Assembly: GCF_003234115.2 (NCBI RefSeq)
Contig: NZ_CP126251.1
Location: forward strand, 806,001 to 870,000
Length of the DNA: 64,000 nt
Direction of reading: 5' to 3'
DNA from: Curtobacterium sp. MCPF17_002
GTDB taxonomy: Bacteria > Actinomycetota > Actinomycetes > Actinomycetales > Microbacteriaceae
Positions 53,185 to 61,901 of the stretch are shown in pieces. The position numbers were made by a program, and so were the translations under genes. The notes below the pieces were generated by a model that ran no database searches, was not told the DNA's origin, and worked only from the letters and a program-made list of their open reading frames with translations. Every line of letters begins with the position of its first letter. Position 1 is the first letter of the stretch.

Positions 53185-54206
53185 TGACCACCACGCAGAC
53201 CAGGCCCGACACCGAGGCGGCGCCGGGGCGGCCCGTCCGCCCGCACGGCAAGACGCCCCTGTACAAGCGGGAGCGTCCCCTCTGGATGCTCCTGCCCGGT
53301 GGCGTCCTCATGCTCGCCGTCATCGTGGTCCCGCTCCTGGTGGGCCTGTTCATCGCGATGCTCGACCTCGACCAGTACACGCTCCGGCAGTGGTTCAGCG
53401 CCCCCTTCGTCGGGTTCGCGAACTTCGCCGAGGCCTTCACCGACTCGCCGCTGCTCCACTCGATCTGGATCTCGGTGTCCCTGTCGGTGCTCGTCACCGC
53501 AGTGACCGTGCCGATCGGCGTCGCCGCGGCGATCTCCACGCAGAACCGGTTTCCCGGCCGCGGACTCGTCCGTTCGATCTACCTGATCCCGTACGTGCTC
53601 CCGGCGTTCGTCGTCGGCACGTTCTTCCGCACGATGCTCCAGCCGCAGGGCGTCGTGAACTCGATCCTGCACACCGACGTCCTCTGGCTGAACGGTTCGG
53701 CCTCGTACTGGGCGCTCGCCGGCGTGATGATCTGGACGAGCTGGCCGTTCGTCTACCTGCTGTCCCTCGCCGGGCTGCAGGCCGTGGACAACGAGGTGCA
53801 CGAGGCCGCGGCGCTCGACGGGGTGACCTGGTGGGCGAAGCTGCGGTACATCATCTTCCCGTACCTGCGCGGCCCCCTCAGCCTCGCGGTGATCATCTCG
53901 ATCCTGCACAACATCAACAACTTCACGCTGCCGTTCGTCCTCTTCGGCATCCCGTTGCCGTCGAGCGTCGAGGTGATGCCCGTCCTGACGTACATCGCCA
54001 GCTTCCAGTCGTTCCGCTTCGGTCTGTCCGCGGCGATGGCGATCTGCTCGCTCGTGATCGTCGCCATCCCGCTGTTCGTCTACCTCCGAGCGGTCAAGCT
54101 CGACACCGGGGACGACGCGGGCCCCAACCGGAAGCAGCGCCGCGCCGACCGTGCGACGCTCGCCACCGCCCCGATCGCCGCCGACATCGACGGAGCACGA
54201 GCATGA
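53184..54206 (+). CDS. Carbohydrate ABC transporter permease (MalF type)
   Basis: This 340-residue permease has about six spans from WMLLPGGVLMLAVIVVPLLVG onward and the EAA loop EAAALDGVT. ATG 53184 shares one base with the upstream TGA and follows ACGGAGGTCTGTG. The next permease overlaps by 4 nt. As with the other two importers, the ATPase is missing. Confidence 0.92.
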   Translation: MTTTQTRPDTEAAPGRPVRPHGKTPLYKRERPLWMLLPGGVLMLAVIVVPLLVGLFIAMLDLDQYTLRQWFSAPFVGFANFAEAFTDSPLLHSIWISVSLSVLVTAVTVPIGVAAAISTQNRFPGRGLVRSIYLIPYVLPAFVVGTFFRTMLQPQGVVNSILHTDVLWLNGSASYWALAGVMIWTSWPFVYLLSLAGLQAVDNEVHEAAALDGVTWWAKLRYIIFPYLRGPLSLAVIISILHNINNFTLPFVLFGIPLPSSVEVMPVLTYIASFQSFRFGLSAAMAICSLVIVAIPLFVYLRAVKLDTGDDAGPNRKQRRADRATLATAPIAADIDGARA

Positions 54207-55150
54207 GCGCGTTCACCACCACCACCCGCCCCACCGCGACGCTCACCGAGAGCATCACGACCGGCGACCGCGGACGGCGCCACAAGCGTCCGTACGACAC
54301 CGACGTCACCCGGCTCCTGCCGCGCTGGCTGCTCATCGTCGTCATCGCCGTGATCATCGCGTTCATCGCAGTCCCGGTGCTCTACATCCTGTTCGGCTCG
54401 GTGAACTCCGACGTCGCGGTCGCCCGCGGTGAGTACTTCCCGTCCGAGTTCACACTGTCGAACTACGTGGACATCTGGTCGACGGTCGCCCTCGGCGAGG
54501 GGCTCGTGAACTCGATGCTCACCGCCGGGGCCGTGGCCGTCGCGAGTGCCGCGCTCGCCGTGTCCACCGCGTACGTCCTCGTCCGCTTCCGGTTCCTCGG
54601 CCGCCTGACGATCCTCCGCGGGCTCCTCGCCCTGCAGTCGATCCCCGGCACGCTCCTGCTCCTGCCCGTGTTCGTGGTCTTCTCGAACATCGCCAGCGCG
54701 ACGGGCGTCCAGATCATCGGCACCCGCTGGGGTCTCTTCGTCACCTACCTGACGTTCGCCCTGCCGTTCTCCACCTGGGTGATGGTCACGTACCTCCGCG
54801 GCCTGCCGAAGGAACTCGAGGAGGCCGCCCGCATCGACGGTGCCTCGTCGACGAAGATCCTCACGAAGATCGTCCTGCCGCTGTCGTGGCCGGGGATCGT
54901 CGTGTCGGCCATCTTCGCCTTCCTGCTCGGGTGGAACGACGTCCTGTTCTCCACGATCATGACGACCCCGAACACGCGCACCGTCGCCGTGGTCCTGCAG
55001 GTGCTCGGCACCGCTCAAGAGGGCGGAGCCGTCCCGATCTACGGCCAGATGATGGCCGCCTCGATCGTCTGCGCCGTGCCGGTCGTCGCCCTGTACCTCA
55101 TCTTCCAGCGCTACCTGGTGGGCGGCCTCACGGCCGGGTCGGTCAAGTAG
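54203..55150 (+). CDS. Carbohydrate ABC transporter permease (MalG type)
   Basis: The 315-residue permease has about six spans (first: LLIVVIAVIIAFIAVPVLYIL), the EAA loop EAARIDGAS and the end QRYLVGGLTAGSVK. It overlaps the MalF-type gene by 4 nt and closes the transport part of the operon. Confidence 0.92.
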   Translation: MSAFTTTTRPTATLTESITTGDRGRRHKRPYDTDVTRLLPRWLLIVVIAVIIAFIAVPVLYILFGSVNSDVAVARGEYFPSEFTLSNYVDIWSTVALGEGLVNSMLTAGAVAVASAALAVSTAYVLVRFRFLGRLTILRGLLALQSIPGTLLLLPVFVVFSNIASATGVQIIGTRWGLFVTYLTFALPFSTWVMVTYLRGLPKELEEAARIDGASSTKILTKIVLPLSWPGIVVSAIFAFLLGWNDVLFSTIMTTPNTRTVAVVLQVLGTAQEGGAVPIYGQMMAASIVCAVPVVALYLIFQRYLVGGLTAGSVK

Positions 55151-55303
55151 CGCTGTGCAGTCTGCCGACTTGTCCACAGACCGACTGGAGGCGCGGTGCC
55201 AGCCCGCCCCGCCCCTCACCCCACCGACACGGCCGGTCGGCCGCTGGCGCGTCCGACCGGTACCGGCGGCGGGGCCCCGCAGACGACAACGAAAGGGAAT
55301 GCA
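55151..55303 (+). other. Non-coding gap inside the uronate operon
   Basis: The 153 bp separate transport from enzyme genes. They hold one CTGGAGGC-family half-element (55182-55196) and, at the end, GAAAGGG as ribosome site for the next gene. I see no clear promoter or terminator, so the distal genes are probably read from the upstream promoter. Confidence 0.6.
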
Positions 55304-56140
55304 ATGACCCAGCTCAGTTGGGAACTGTCCGGTTTCGGTGACGAGATCGACGCCGACCCCGCCATCCAGGTGGCGGTCCTCCAGGCGCTGGGGGCCAGCG
55401 CCATCGAGGTCCGCAGTGCATGGGGCGTGAACGTCGTCGACCTCGACGAGGACCAGCTCGCCGGACTCCACCGCCTGTTCGAGGAGCGCGGACAGACCGT
55501 GTCCGCCATCGCCTCGCCGATCGGCAAGGTGTCCGTCGACGAGCCCGTCGAGCACGAGGTCTCGCGGCTCGCGCGTGCCATCGCCGCGGCGCACGCCCTC
55601 GGCACGACGAACATCCGGATCTTCTCGTTCTACTTCGAGGGTCGCCAGCCGGAAGCCGTCCGCGACGACGTGCTCGTCCGGATGCGGGCCCTCGCCGACC
55701 TCGCCGAGCGCGAAGGCATCACCCTCCTGCACGAGAACGAGAAGGACATCTACGGCGACGTCCCCTCGCGCGTGCTCGACATCGTCGAGAGCGTCGGCTC
55801 CTCCGCGCTCCGGCTCGCCTGGGACAACGCGAACTACGTCCAGTGCGGCGTCCGGCCCTTCACCGACGGCTGGGCCCAGCTCAGCCCCTACGTCGACTAC
55901 CTGCAGGTGAAGGACGCCGTCGCCGCCGACTCGTCCGTCGTCCCCGCCGGCGACGGCGACGGCGAGCTCGTCGAGACCCTCACCGCCCTGCGCGACGCCG
56001 GGTACACCGGGTACGCGTCCCTCGAACCCCACCTCAGCGACTTCACCCACCTCGGCGGGTTCTCCGGCCCCGCGGCGTTCGGCCGCGCCGGCCGCGCCTT
56101 CCGGACGCTCACCGACCAGATCGGAGTCACCCTGCGATGA
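55304..56140 (+). CDS. Sugar phosphate isomerase/epimerase-like TIM-barrel protein
   Basis: This 278-residue xylose-isomerase-like TIM barrel has candidate active-site residues in ASAIEVRSAWG, NIRIFSFYFEG, ITLLHENEKDIYGD, LRLAWDNANYVQCG and DYLQVKDAV, with GYASLEPHLSDF near the end. GAAAGGGAATGCA precedes the ATG. It overlaps the Gfo/Idh gene by 4 nt, and a second TIM-barrel gene follows that. Exact reaction unknown. Confidence 0.9.
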   Translation: MTQLSWELSGFGDEIDADPAIQVAVLQALGASAIEVRSAWGVNVVDLDEDQLAGLHRLFEERGQTVSAIASPIGKVSVDEPVEHEVSRLARAIAAAHALGTTNIRIFSFYFEGRQPEAVRDDVLVRMRALADLAEREGITLLHENEKDIYGDVPSRVLDIVESVGSSALRLAWDNANYVQCGVRPFTDGWAQLSPYVDYLQVKDAVAADSSVVPAGDGDGELVETLTALRDAGYTGYASLEPHLSDFTHLGGFSGPAAFGRAGRAFRTLTDQIGVTLR

Positions 56141-57357
56141 CCACCCCACTCGAAGCCAGCCCACTCCGCCTCGCCGTCGTCGGCGCCGGCGTCATCGGAC
56201 GCCACCACGCCAAGGTCGCCGTGCACCACCCGGACCTGCAGGTCGTCGCCCTCGTCGACGCGATCCCCGCCGCGGCCACCAGCGCCGCCGACGAGATCGA
56301 GGCGATGGGCGTCGACCGCCCGATCACCACCGAGACCATCGAACAGGCCATCGCCGAGACCGACATCGACGTCGTCGCGATCTGCTCGCCGTCCGGCATG
56401 CACGTGCAACTCGCCGAAGCGGCGCTCGCCGCGGGCAAGCACGTCGTCATCGAGAAGCCGCTCGACACCACGATGCCCCGGGCACGGTCGATCGCGGCGC
56501 TCGCCGCAGCCGGCCGTGCGCGCGGACTCGTCACGAGCGTCATCAGCCAGCACCGGTTCGACCCGGCGTCCGTCGTCGTGGCGAACGCGGCGCACGGCGG
56601 GGGCTTCGGCACCGTCACCTCGGGGGTCGCGAGCGTCGCCTGGTACCGGTCGCAGGGCTACTACGACTCCGGTGACTGGCGCGGCACCTGGGAGCTCGAC
56701 GGCGGCGGCGCGGTGATGAACCAGGGCGTGCACACCGTCGACCTCCTCGTGTGGGTGCTCGGTCGTCCGGTCGAGATCTCGGCGCAGACCGGGTTGCTCG
56801 CCCACGACCGCATCGAGGTGGAGGACACGGCGGTCGCGACGGTCCGGTTCGAGAACGGCGCACTCGGGGTCATCCACTGCACCACGGCGGCCTACCCGGG
56901 CCTCTCCGCCCGCTACGCCGTCTACGGCACGCACGGTTCCGCGATCGTCGACGACGACCGGCTCGCCTACTTCCACATCGCGCCGGACGCCGCGACGCTC
57001 GAGTCGGCGTCCACCACCTCGAACGCCACCGCGGTCGCCGGTGCCGTCGACCAGAAGGACGACGTCGTCCCGCCGGAGCACGTCGTCGGCGGGCCGGCCG
57101 AGCCGGACCACTTCGCCGCCGGCCACGGTCGCCAGTACACGGACATCGTCGCGGCCATCCGTGGCGGCGGGGACCCGGCGGTCGGCGTCGACGACGCGCT
57201 CGTGTCCCTCGCCACCGTGCGCGGGCTCTACGTCAGCGCGACCCTCGGGCAGCCGGTCCGCATCGACGACGTCATCCAGGGCAAGTACGACGACGTGGTG
57301 CCGGTCGTCGGTGCCCATGCAACCGCCGACACCGCGAACGAAGGAGCCACCCGATGA
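56137..57357 (+). CDS. Gfo/Idh/MocA-family oxidoreductase
   Basis: This 406-residue sugar oxidoreductase has LRLAVVGAGVIGRHHAKVAV as cofactor site, VIEKPLDTT with the catalytic Lys, and WELDGGGAVMNQGVHTVDLL (catalytic His region). It is coupled by 4-nt overlaps to TIM-barrel genes on both sides. Since uxaC, uxuB and manD already complete the known glucuronate route, this enzyme probably serves an extra entry step, such as oxidation of a glucuronoside. Confidence 0.93.
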   Translation: MTTPLEASPLRLAVVGAGVIGRHHAKVAVHHPDLQVVALVDAIPAAATSAADEIEAMGVDRPITTETIEQAIAETDIDVVAICSPSGMHVQLAEAALAAGKHVVIEKPLDTTMPRARSIAALAAAGRARGLVTSVISQHRFDPASVVVANAAHGGGFGTVTSGVASVAWYRSQGYYDSGDWRGTWELDGGGAVMNQGVHTVDLLVWVLGRPVEISAQTGLLAHDRIEVEDTAVATVRFENGALGVIHCTTAAYPGLSARYAVYGTHGSAIVDDDRLAYFHIAPDAATLESASTTSNATAVAGAVDQKDDVVPPEHVVGGPAEPDHFAAGHGRQYTDIVAAIRGGGDPAVGVDDALVSLATVRGLYVSATLGQPVRIDDVIQGKYDDVVPVVGAHATADTANEGATR

Positions 57358-58241
57358 AGTTCTCCGTCTTCACCGCGTCCACCCCCGACTGGACCCCGTC
57401 GCAGGCGGCCGAGTCCCTCGCCGAACAGGGCTGGGACGGCGTCGAGTGGCGCATCGTCGACGACCGTCCCGCCGACGGCGCCGAAGTGCCGGCCGGCCGC
57501 TCCTTCTGGGCGGGCAACAAGTCGACGTGGCAGTTCACCGGCATCGAGGACCACGTCGGTGAGATCGCCCGGATCACCGACGGCGCCGGGCTCGAGTACT
57601 CCGGCATCGGCGGCTACCAGCAGGCGTCGGACCACGACGGCGTGGACACGATGCTCCGCGTCACGAGCGAACTCGGTGCCCGCCAGGTGCGGGTCTCGAT
57701 GCCGATGTACCGGCAGGAGAAGGAACGCACGGGGGAGACCTACACGCAGATCTTCGACCGCACCCGCGCCGACCTCGAGTGGGCGGTGTCCCGCGCGACC
57801 GAACTCGGGGTGAAGGCCCTCGTCGAACTGCACCACATGACGATCACCCCGTCGGCCTCGGCGGCGCTCCGGTTGATCGACGGTCTCGACCCGGCGCACA
57901 TCGGGGTCATCCACGACCTCGGCAACCTCGTGATCGAGGGACACGAGGACCACCTCGCCGCGTTCGAGCTCCTCGGCCCGTACCTCGCCCACGCCCACGT
58001 GAAGAACGCGCGGTGGGTCGACACCGGGGGCACGCGGGCCGACGGCAGCGCGATCTGGCAGAACGAGTGGGCACCGCTGCGCACCGGACAGGCCTCCGTG
58101 TCCGAGTACCTCGACGCCCTCGGCCAGGTCGGCTACGACGGCTGGGTCACCATCGAGGACTTCTCGACCGATCTCCCGCTCGAGGCCCGCACCGCCGACA
58201 ACCTGGCCTACCTGCGGTCCCTGGTGCCGGTGTCGGCATGA
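57354..58241 (+). CDS. Sugar phosphate isomerase/epimerase-like TIM-barrel protein
   Basis: The 295-residue TIM-barrel protein starts MKFSVFTASTPDWTPSQAAESL and shows WDGVEWRIVDDRP, VKALVELHHMTIT, IGVIHDLGNLVIEG, HAHVKNARWVDTGG and GWVTIEDFSTDLP, the expected ladder of acid and His residues for a divalent metal. It differs from the barrel at 55304, so the two should catalyse different steps. AAGGAGCCACCC precedes the ATG. Confidence 0.9.
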   Translation: MKFSVFTASTPDWTPSQAAESLAEQGWDGVEWRIVDDRPADGAEVPAGRSFWAGNKSTWQFTGIEDHVGEIARITDGAGLEYSGIGGYQQASDHDGVDTMLRVTSELGARQVRVSMPMYRQEKERTGETYTQIFDRTRADLEWAVSRATELGVKALVELHHMTITPSASAALRLIDGLDPAHIGVIHDLGNLVIEGHEDHLAAFELLGPYLAHAHVKNARWVDTGGTRADGSAIWQNEWAPLRTGQASVSEYLDALGQVGYDGWVTIEDFSTDLPLEARTADNLAYLRSLVPVSA

Positions 58242-59521
58242 CCGATCGACGTCCCGGCATCGTGCACCTCGGGATGGGGGCGTTCGCGCGCGCCCACCTC
58301 GCCTGGTACACGCAGCACGCCTCCGGTCCGGCGTGGGGGATCACCGCGTTCACCGGGCGCTCGCCCGCCGCGGCCGACGCGCTGACCGCCCAGGAATGCC
58401 GGTACACGCTCGTCACCCGTGCCGCCACCGGCGACTCCGCCGAGATGGTCGACACGATCGTGGCGGCCCACCCGGGTAGCGACGACACGACCTGGAGGCA
58501 CGCGGTCGCGTCCCCGGAGACGTCGATCGTGACGCTGACGGTCACCGAGAACGGCTACCGGTCCGGCTCCGACGTGCCGGCCAGGCTGGTCGCCGGGCTC
58601 GATGCCCGGCGACGGGCCGGCGCCGGTCGCATCGCGCTGGTCAGTCTCGACAACCTGACCCACAACGGCGACGTCCTGCGGGACGCCGTGCTCGCGGCGG
58701 TCGACGACGACGGCCTCCGAACGTGGATCAAGGCGAACGTCGCGTTCCCGAGCTCGATGGTTGACCGGATCACCCCGGCCACCACCGACGCCGACGTCGA
58801 GGCGCTCGCCGACCTCGACGGAGCCCTGACCGAGGACCGTGTGCCGGTCGTCACCGAGCCGTTCGCAGAGTGGGTGCTCCAGGACGCCTTCGACGGCATC
58901 GAGCGGCCGGCGTGGGAGACCGCCGGCGTCCGCATCGTCGACGACGTCACCCCGTACGAGCAGCGGAAGCTCTGGCTCCTCAACGGATCGCACTCGCTCC
59001 TCGCCTACACCGGCCTGTTGCTCGGCCACGAGACCGTCGCCGAGGCGATGGACGACCCGGTGTGCCGCGCCGCCGTCGACCAGCTCTGGGACGAGGCCGC
59101 GGCCGAGCTCCCGCTGCCCGCCGCCGAGGTCACCGAGGCCCGTGCCGCCCTGGTCGAGCGGTTCGCGAACCCGCGCATCAAGCACACCCTGCGGCAGATC
59201 GCCTCGGGCGGCTCCGAGAAGCTGCCCGTCCGGGTCGTCGACGTGCTGCGGCACCGACTGGCACGAGACCCGGCCGCGGGCATCGGCCCCGGAGCCGCGA
59301 CGGCGGTCGCCGCGTGGTGGCTGCACGTGACGACGCAGCCGGGCCTCGTGAGCGACGCCGGTGCTCCCGGGCCAGACTCGGACGTGCACGACGTCCTGGC
59401 CGTCATCGCCCCCGACCTCGACACCCCACCCGTGGTCGCGGCCGTGAGCGCCGCGGCCGACCGCATCCGCACCGCCGCGGCAGCAGCCCGCGAGCCCTCC
59501 GACGAAGGAGTCCACGCATGA
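58238..59521 (+). CDS. uxuB: Mannitol-dehydrogenase-family oxidoreductase (probable fructuronate reductase)
   Basis: This 427-residue long-chain polyol dehydrogenase has IVHLGMGAFARAHLAWY at the cofactor site, VTENGYR, LVSLDNLTHNGDVLRD, VAFPSSMVDRITPATT and KLWLLNGSHSLLAYTG with the catalytic Lys. Between UxaC and ManD it should reduce D-fructuronate to D-mannonate with NADH. Mannitol or tagaturonate reductase is possible from sequence alone, so the symbol rests on context. It overlaps its neighbours by 4 nt on both sides. Confidence 0.88.
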   Translation: MTDRRPGIVHLGMGAFARAHLAWYTQHASGPAWGITAFTGRSPAAADALTAQECRYTLVTRAATGDSAEMVDTIVAAHPGSDDTTWRHAVASPETSIVTLTVTENGYRSGSDVPARLVAGLDARRRAGAGRIALVSLDNLTHNGDVLRDAVLAAVDDDGLRTWIKANVAFPSSMVDRITPATTDADVEALADLDGALTEDRVPVVTEPFAEWVLQDAFDGIERPAWETAGVRIVDDVTPYEQRKLWLLNGSHSLLAYTGLLLGHETVAEAMDDPVCRAAVDQLWDEAAAELPLPAAEVTEARAALVERFANPRIKHTLRQIASGGSEKLPVRVVDVLRHRLARDPAAGIGPGAATAVAAWWLHVTTQPGLVSDAGAPGPDSDVHDVLAVIAPDLDTPPVVAAVSAAADRIRTAAAAAREPSDEGVHA

Positions 59522-60873
59522 CCGACACCAGCACCACGAACCCCGCCGCCCCCGTGCCCGGCGCGACCGACGGCGGGTCGGCGACCGATCCGACATCGGG
59601 CCGTCCGGACACCTGGGCCTCGGAGGACCGCGGTCAGCTGATCGACCGGGCCGAGGTCATCGTCACCAGCCCGAACCGCAACTTCGTCACGCTGAAGCTC
59701 ACGACCGCCGACGGCGTCACCGGGCTCGGCGACGCGACCCTCAACGGCCGCGAGCTCGCCGTCGCCACGTACCTCTCCGAGCACGTCGTGCCGCTCCTCG
59801 TCGGGCGTGACGCCAGCCGCATCGAGGACGCCTGGCAGTTCCTGTACCGTTCGTCGTACTGGCGTCGCGGACCGGTGACCATGGCCGCCATCGCCGCGGT
59901 CGACATGGCGCTCTGGGACATCAAGGGCAAGGTCGCGGGGATGCCCGTCTACCAGTTGCTCGGCGGTGCCTCCCGCACCGGGCTGATGGCCTACGGCCAC
60001 GCCTCGGGCAAGGAACTCCCCGAGCTGTTCGACTCCATCCGCGAGCACCAGTCCGAGGGCTACCGGTCGATCCGCGTGCAGACCGGTGTGCCCGGCCTCG
60101 AGTCGATCTACGGCATCGCGTCGAACAAGACCACCGAGGGCAACAGTGGTGTCCGCTACGACTTCGAGCCGGCGCAGCGTGGCGCGTTCCCGGCGATGGA
60201 GGACTGGGACACCCGGGCGTACATGCGCCACCTCCCGACGGTGTTCGAAGCGGTCCGCAACGAGTTCGGCCCGGAGCTGCCGCTGCTGCACGACGGGCAC
60301 CACCGGATGACACCGCTGCAGGCCGCGAAGCTCGGCAAGTCGCTCGAGCCCTACGACCTGTTCTGGCTCGAGGACTGCACCCCCGCCGAGAACCAGGAAG
60401 CCCTGCGCCTCGTCCGCCAGCACACCACGACGCCGCTCGCGATCGGTGAGGTCTTCAACACGATCTGGGACTTCAAGGACATCATCCGCGACCAGCTCAT
60501 CGACTACGTGCGCGGTGCCGTCACGCACATGGGCGGCATCTCCCCGCTGAGGAAGACGATGGACTACGCGGCGATGTACCAGATCAAGTCCGGGTTCCAC
60601 GGGCCGACCGACATCTCGCCGGTGGGACTCGCGGCGCAGATGCACCTCGGGCTGGCGATCCACAACTTCGGCATCCAGGAGTACATGCAGCACGGCCCGA
60701 AGACGAACCAGGTCTTCCACCAGACCTTCACGTTCACCGACGGCTACCTGCACCCCGGCGACGAGCCCGGCCTCGGCGTCAGCCTCGACGTCGACGAGGC
60801 GGGGAAGTACCCGTACGAGCAGGCCTACCTGCCCTTCAACCGACTCGCCGACGGCACCGTCCACGACTGGTAG
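59518..60873 (+). CDS. manD: D-mannonate dehydratase, enolase superfamily (ManD type)
   Basis: The 451-residue protein dehydrates D-mannonate to 2-keto-3-deoxygluconate. Metal ligands appear as Asp259 (HDGHHR), Glu285 (WLEDC) and Glu311 (IGEVFN). The 26-residue steps equal those of characterised ManD, and His261 two residues after the Asp also fits. Arg186 and Tyr198, 12 apart, match the ManD catalytic Arg-Tyr pair. The first 38 residues are a Thr/Pro/Gly tail not needed for the fold. It is the last gene of the operon; KDG kinase and aldolase genes are not in the window. Confidence 0.92.
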   Translation: MTDTSTTNPAAPVPGATDGGSATDPTSGRPDTWASEDRGQLIDRAEVIVTSPNRNFVTLKLTTADGVTGLGDATLNGRELAVATYLSEHVVPLLVGRDASRIEDAWQFLYRSSYWRRGPVTMAAIAAVDMALWDIKGKVAGMPVYQLLGGASRTGLMAYGHASGKELPELFDSIREHQSEGYRSIRVQTGVPGLESIYGIASNKTTEGNSGVRYDFEPAQRGAFPAMEDWDTRAYMRHLPTVFEAVRNEFGPELPLLHDGHHRMTPLQAAKLGKSLEPYDLFWLEDCTPAENQEALRLVRQHTTTPLAIGEVFNTIWDFKDIIRDQLIDYVRGAVTHMGGISPLRKTMDYAAMYQIKSGFHGPTDISPVGLAAQMHLGLAIHNFGIQEYMQHGPKTNQVFHQTFTFTDGYLHPGDEPGLGVSLDVDEAGKYPYEQAYLPFNRLADGTVHDW

Positions 60874-60890
60874 CGGGCAAGCTGGTCGGC

Positions 60891-61880
60891 ATGGAGTTCG
60901 CGGACGTGGCGAGGGAACTGCTCCTCGTCGCGCCCGCGGACTTCGTCGCCGAACGCACCGCACGGCAGCGATCGGTCCGGAAGGACGACCGTGCCCTCGC
61001 GACGGCGATCGGCGGCCTCCGGAAGCCCACTCCGGCCGCGTGGGTGATCGACCTGCTCGCGCACGAGGGGGCGCTCGACGAGGCCGTCGACCTCGGTCCC
61101 GCGATCCGCGAGGCCCAGTCGACCGCCGACCCCGACGCGATCCGTCGGCTCCGGAAGCAGCGCGCCGAGGTGGTCGAGGCGCTCGCGCAGGCCGGGGCCG
61201 ACCTCGCGTCCGATGCCGGACACCCGGCGACCCCGGCGGTGCTCGACCAGGTCCGCGCCACCATCGAGGCGGCCATGGCGGATCCGCACGCAGGCGCCGC
61301 CGTCCGGTCGGGGCTGCTCGTCCGGCCGCTCGAGAGCGCGGGGTTCGACGACGTCGACCTCGACGGCGCCCTCGCCGATCCGGACGCCGTCCCGGACGCC
61401 TGGTCGGGCAGCGATGCCCCACCCATCCCCATCGACCAGGCGAGACGGGCACGCAAGGCGAGTCGCGCCTCCAGGCAGCCCGAACCGGAACCACAGCCCG
61501 AGCCGGAGCCGCAGTCGGACCCGGAACCCCAGCCGGACCCGGCACCCCAGCCGGATCCTGCGCCGGCCGCGAAGCGGACGCCGGCCCCGAAGCAGGAGCG
61601 TGCGCCGAAGACGGACCCGGCTGCCGAACGCCGAGCCGCGCGCCAGGCCGAGACGGCGGCGCGCACCGAGTCCCGCGAGGCCGATGCCGCACTCGACTCC
61701 GCCGAGAACGACCTCGAGGCCGGTGAGGAACGCCGTGCCGAACTCGAACGACAGCTGGCCGACGCGACCGCCGAGGTCGAGCGCCTCGAGCACGTCCGCG
61801 ACGAGGCCGAGGCGGCGAGCGACCGCGCGCGGGACCTCCTGGCCGCCGCTCAGCGACACCGTCGCGACGTCGGTCGCTGA
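60891..61880 (+). CDS. Hypothetical protein with Pro-Glu repeat and coiled coil
   Basis: This 329-residue protein has an N-terminal alpha-helical half (VARELLLVAPADFVAERTARQRSV; KPTPAAWVIDLLA), a low-complexity stretch of Pro-Glu, Pro-Gln and Pro-Asp repeats at about residues 197-230, and a C-terminal coiled coil rich in Glu, Arg and Ala. It has no signal peptide or membrane span. The type is common in actinobacteria but without assigned function. CAAGCT (60878-60883) lies 7 nt before the ATG and there is no ribosome site. A CTGGAGGC copy is at 61464-61476. Confidence 0.75.
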   Translation: MEFADVARELLLVAPADFVAERTARQRSVRKDDRALATAIGGLRKPTPAAWVIDLLAHEGALDEAVDLGPAIREAQSTADPDAIRRLRKQRAEVVEALAQAGADLASDAGHPATPAVLDQVRATIEAAMADPHAGAAVRSGLLVRPLESAGFDDVDLDGALADPDAVPDAWSGSDAPPIPIDQARRARKASRASRQPEPEPQPEPEPQSDPEPQPDPAPQPDPAPAAKRTPAPKQERAPKTDPAAERRAARQAETAARTESREADAALDSAENDLEAGEERRAELERQLADATAEVERLEHVRDEAEAASDRARDLLAAAQRHRRDVGR

Positions 61881-61901
61881 CCCGTCCCGGCACGGAGGCG
61901 T

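Noticed and set aside
54080..56164. Long minus-strand frames opposite the uronate operon (also near 11739-14216 and 45304-47361)
   Set aside because: Their compositions are Arg/Gly/Asp/Val-rich in the way typical of antisense frames, and the plus strand holds recognisable genes throughout.
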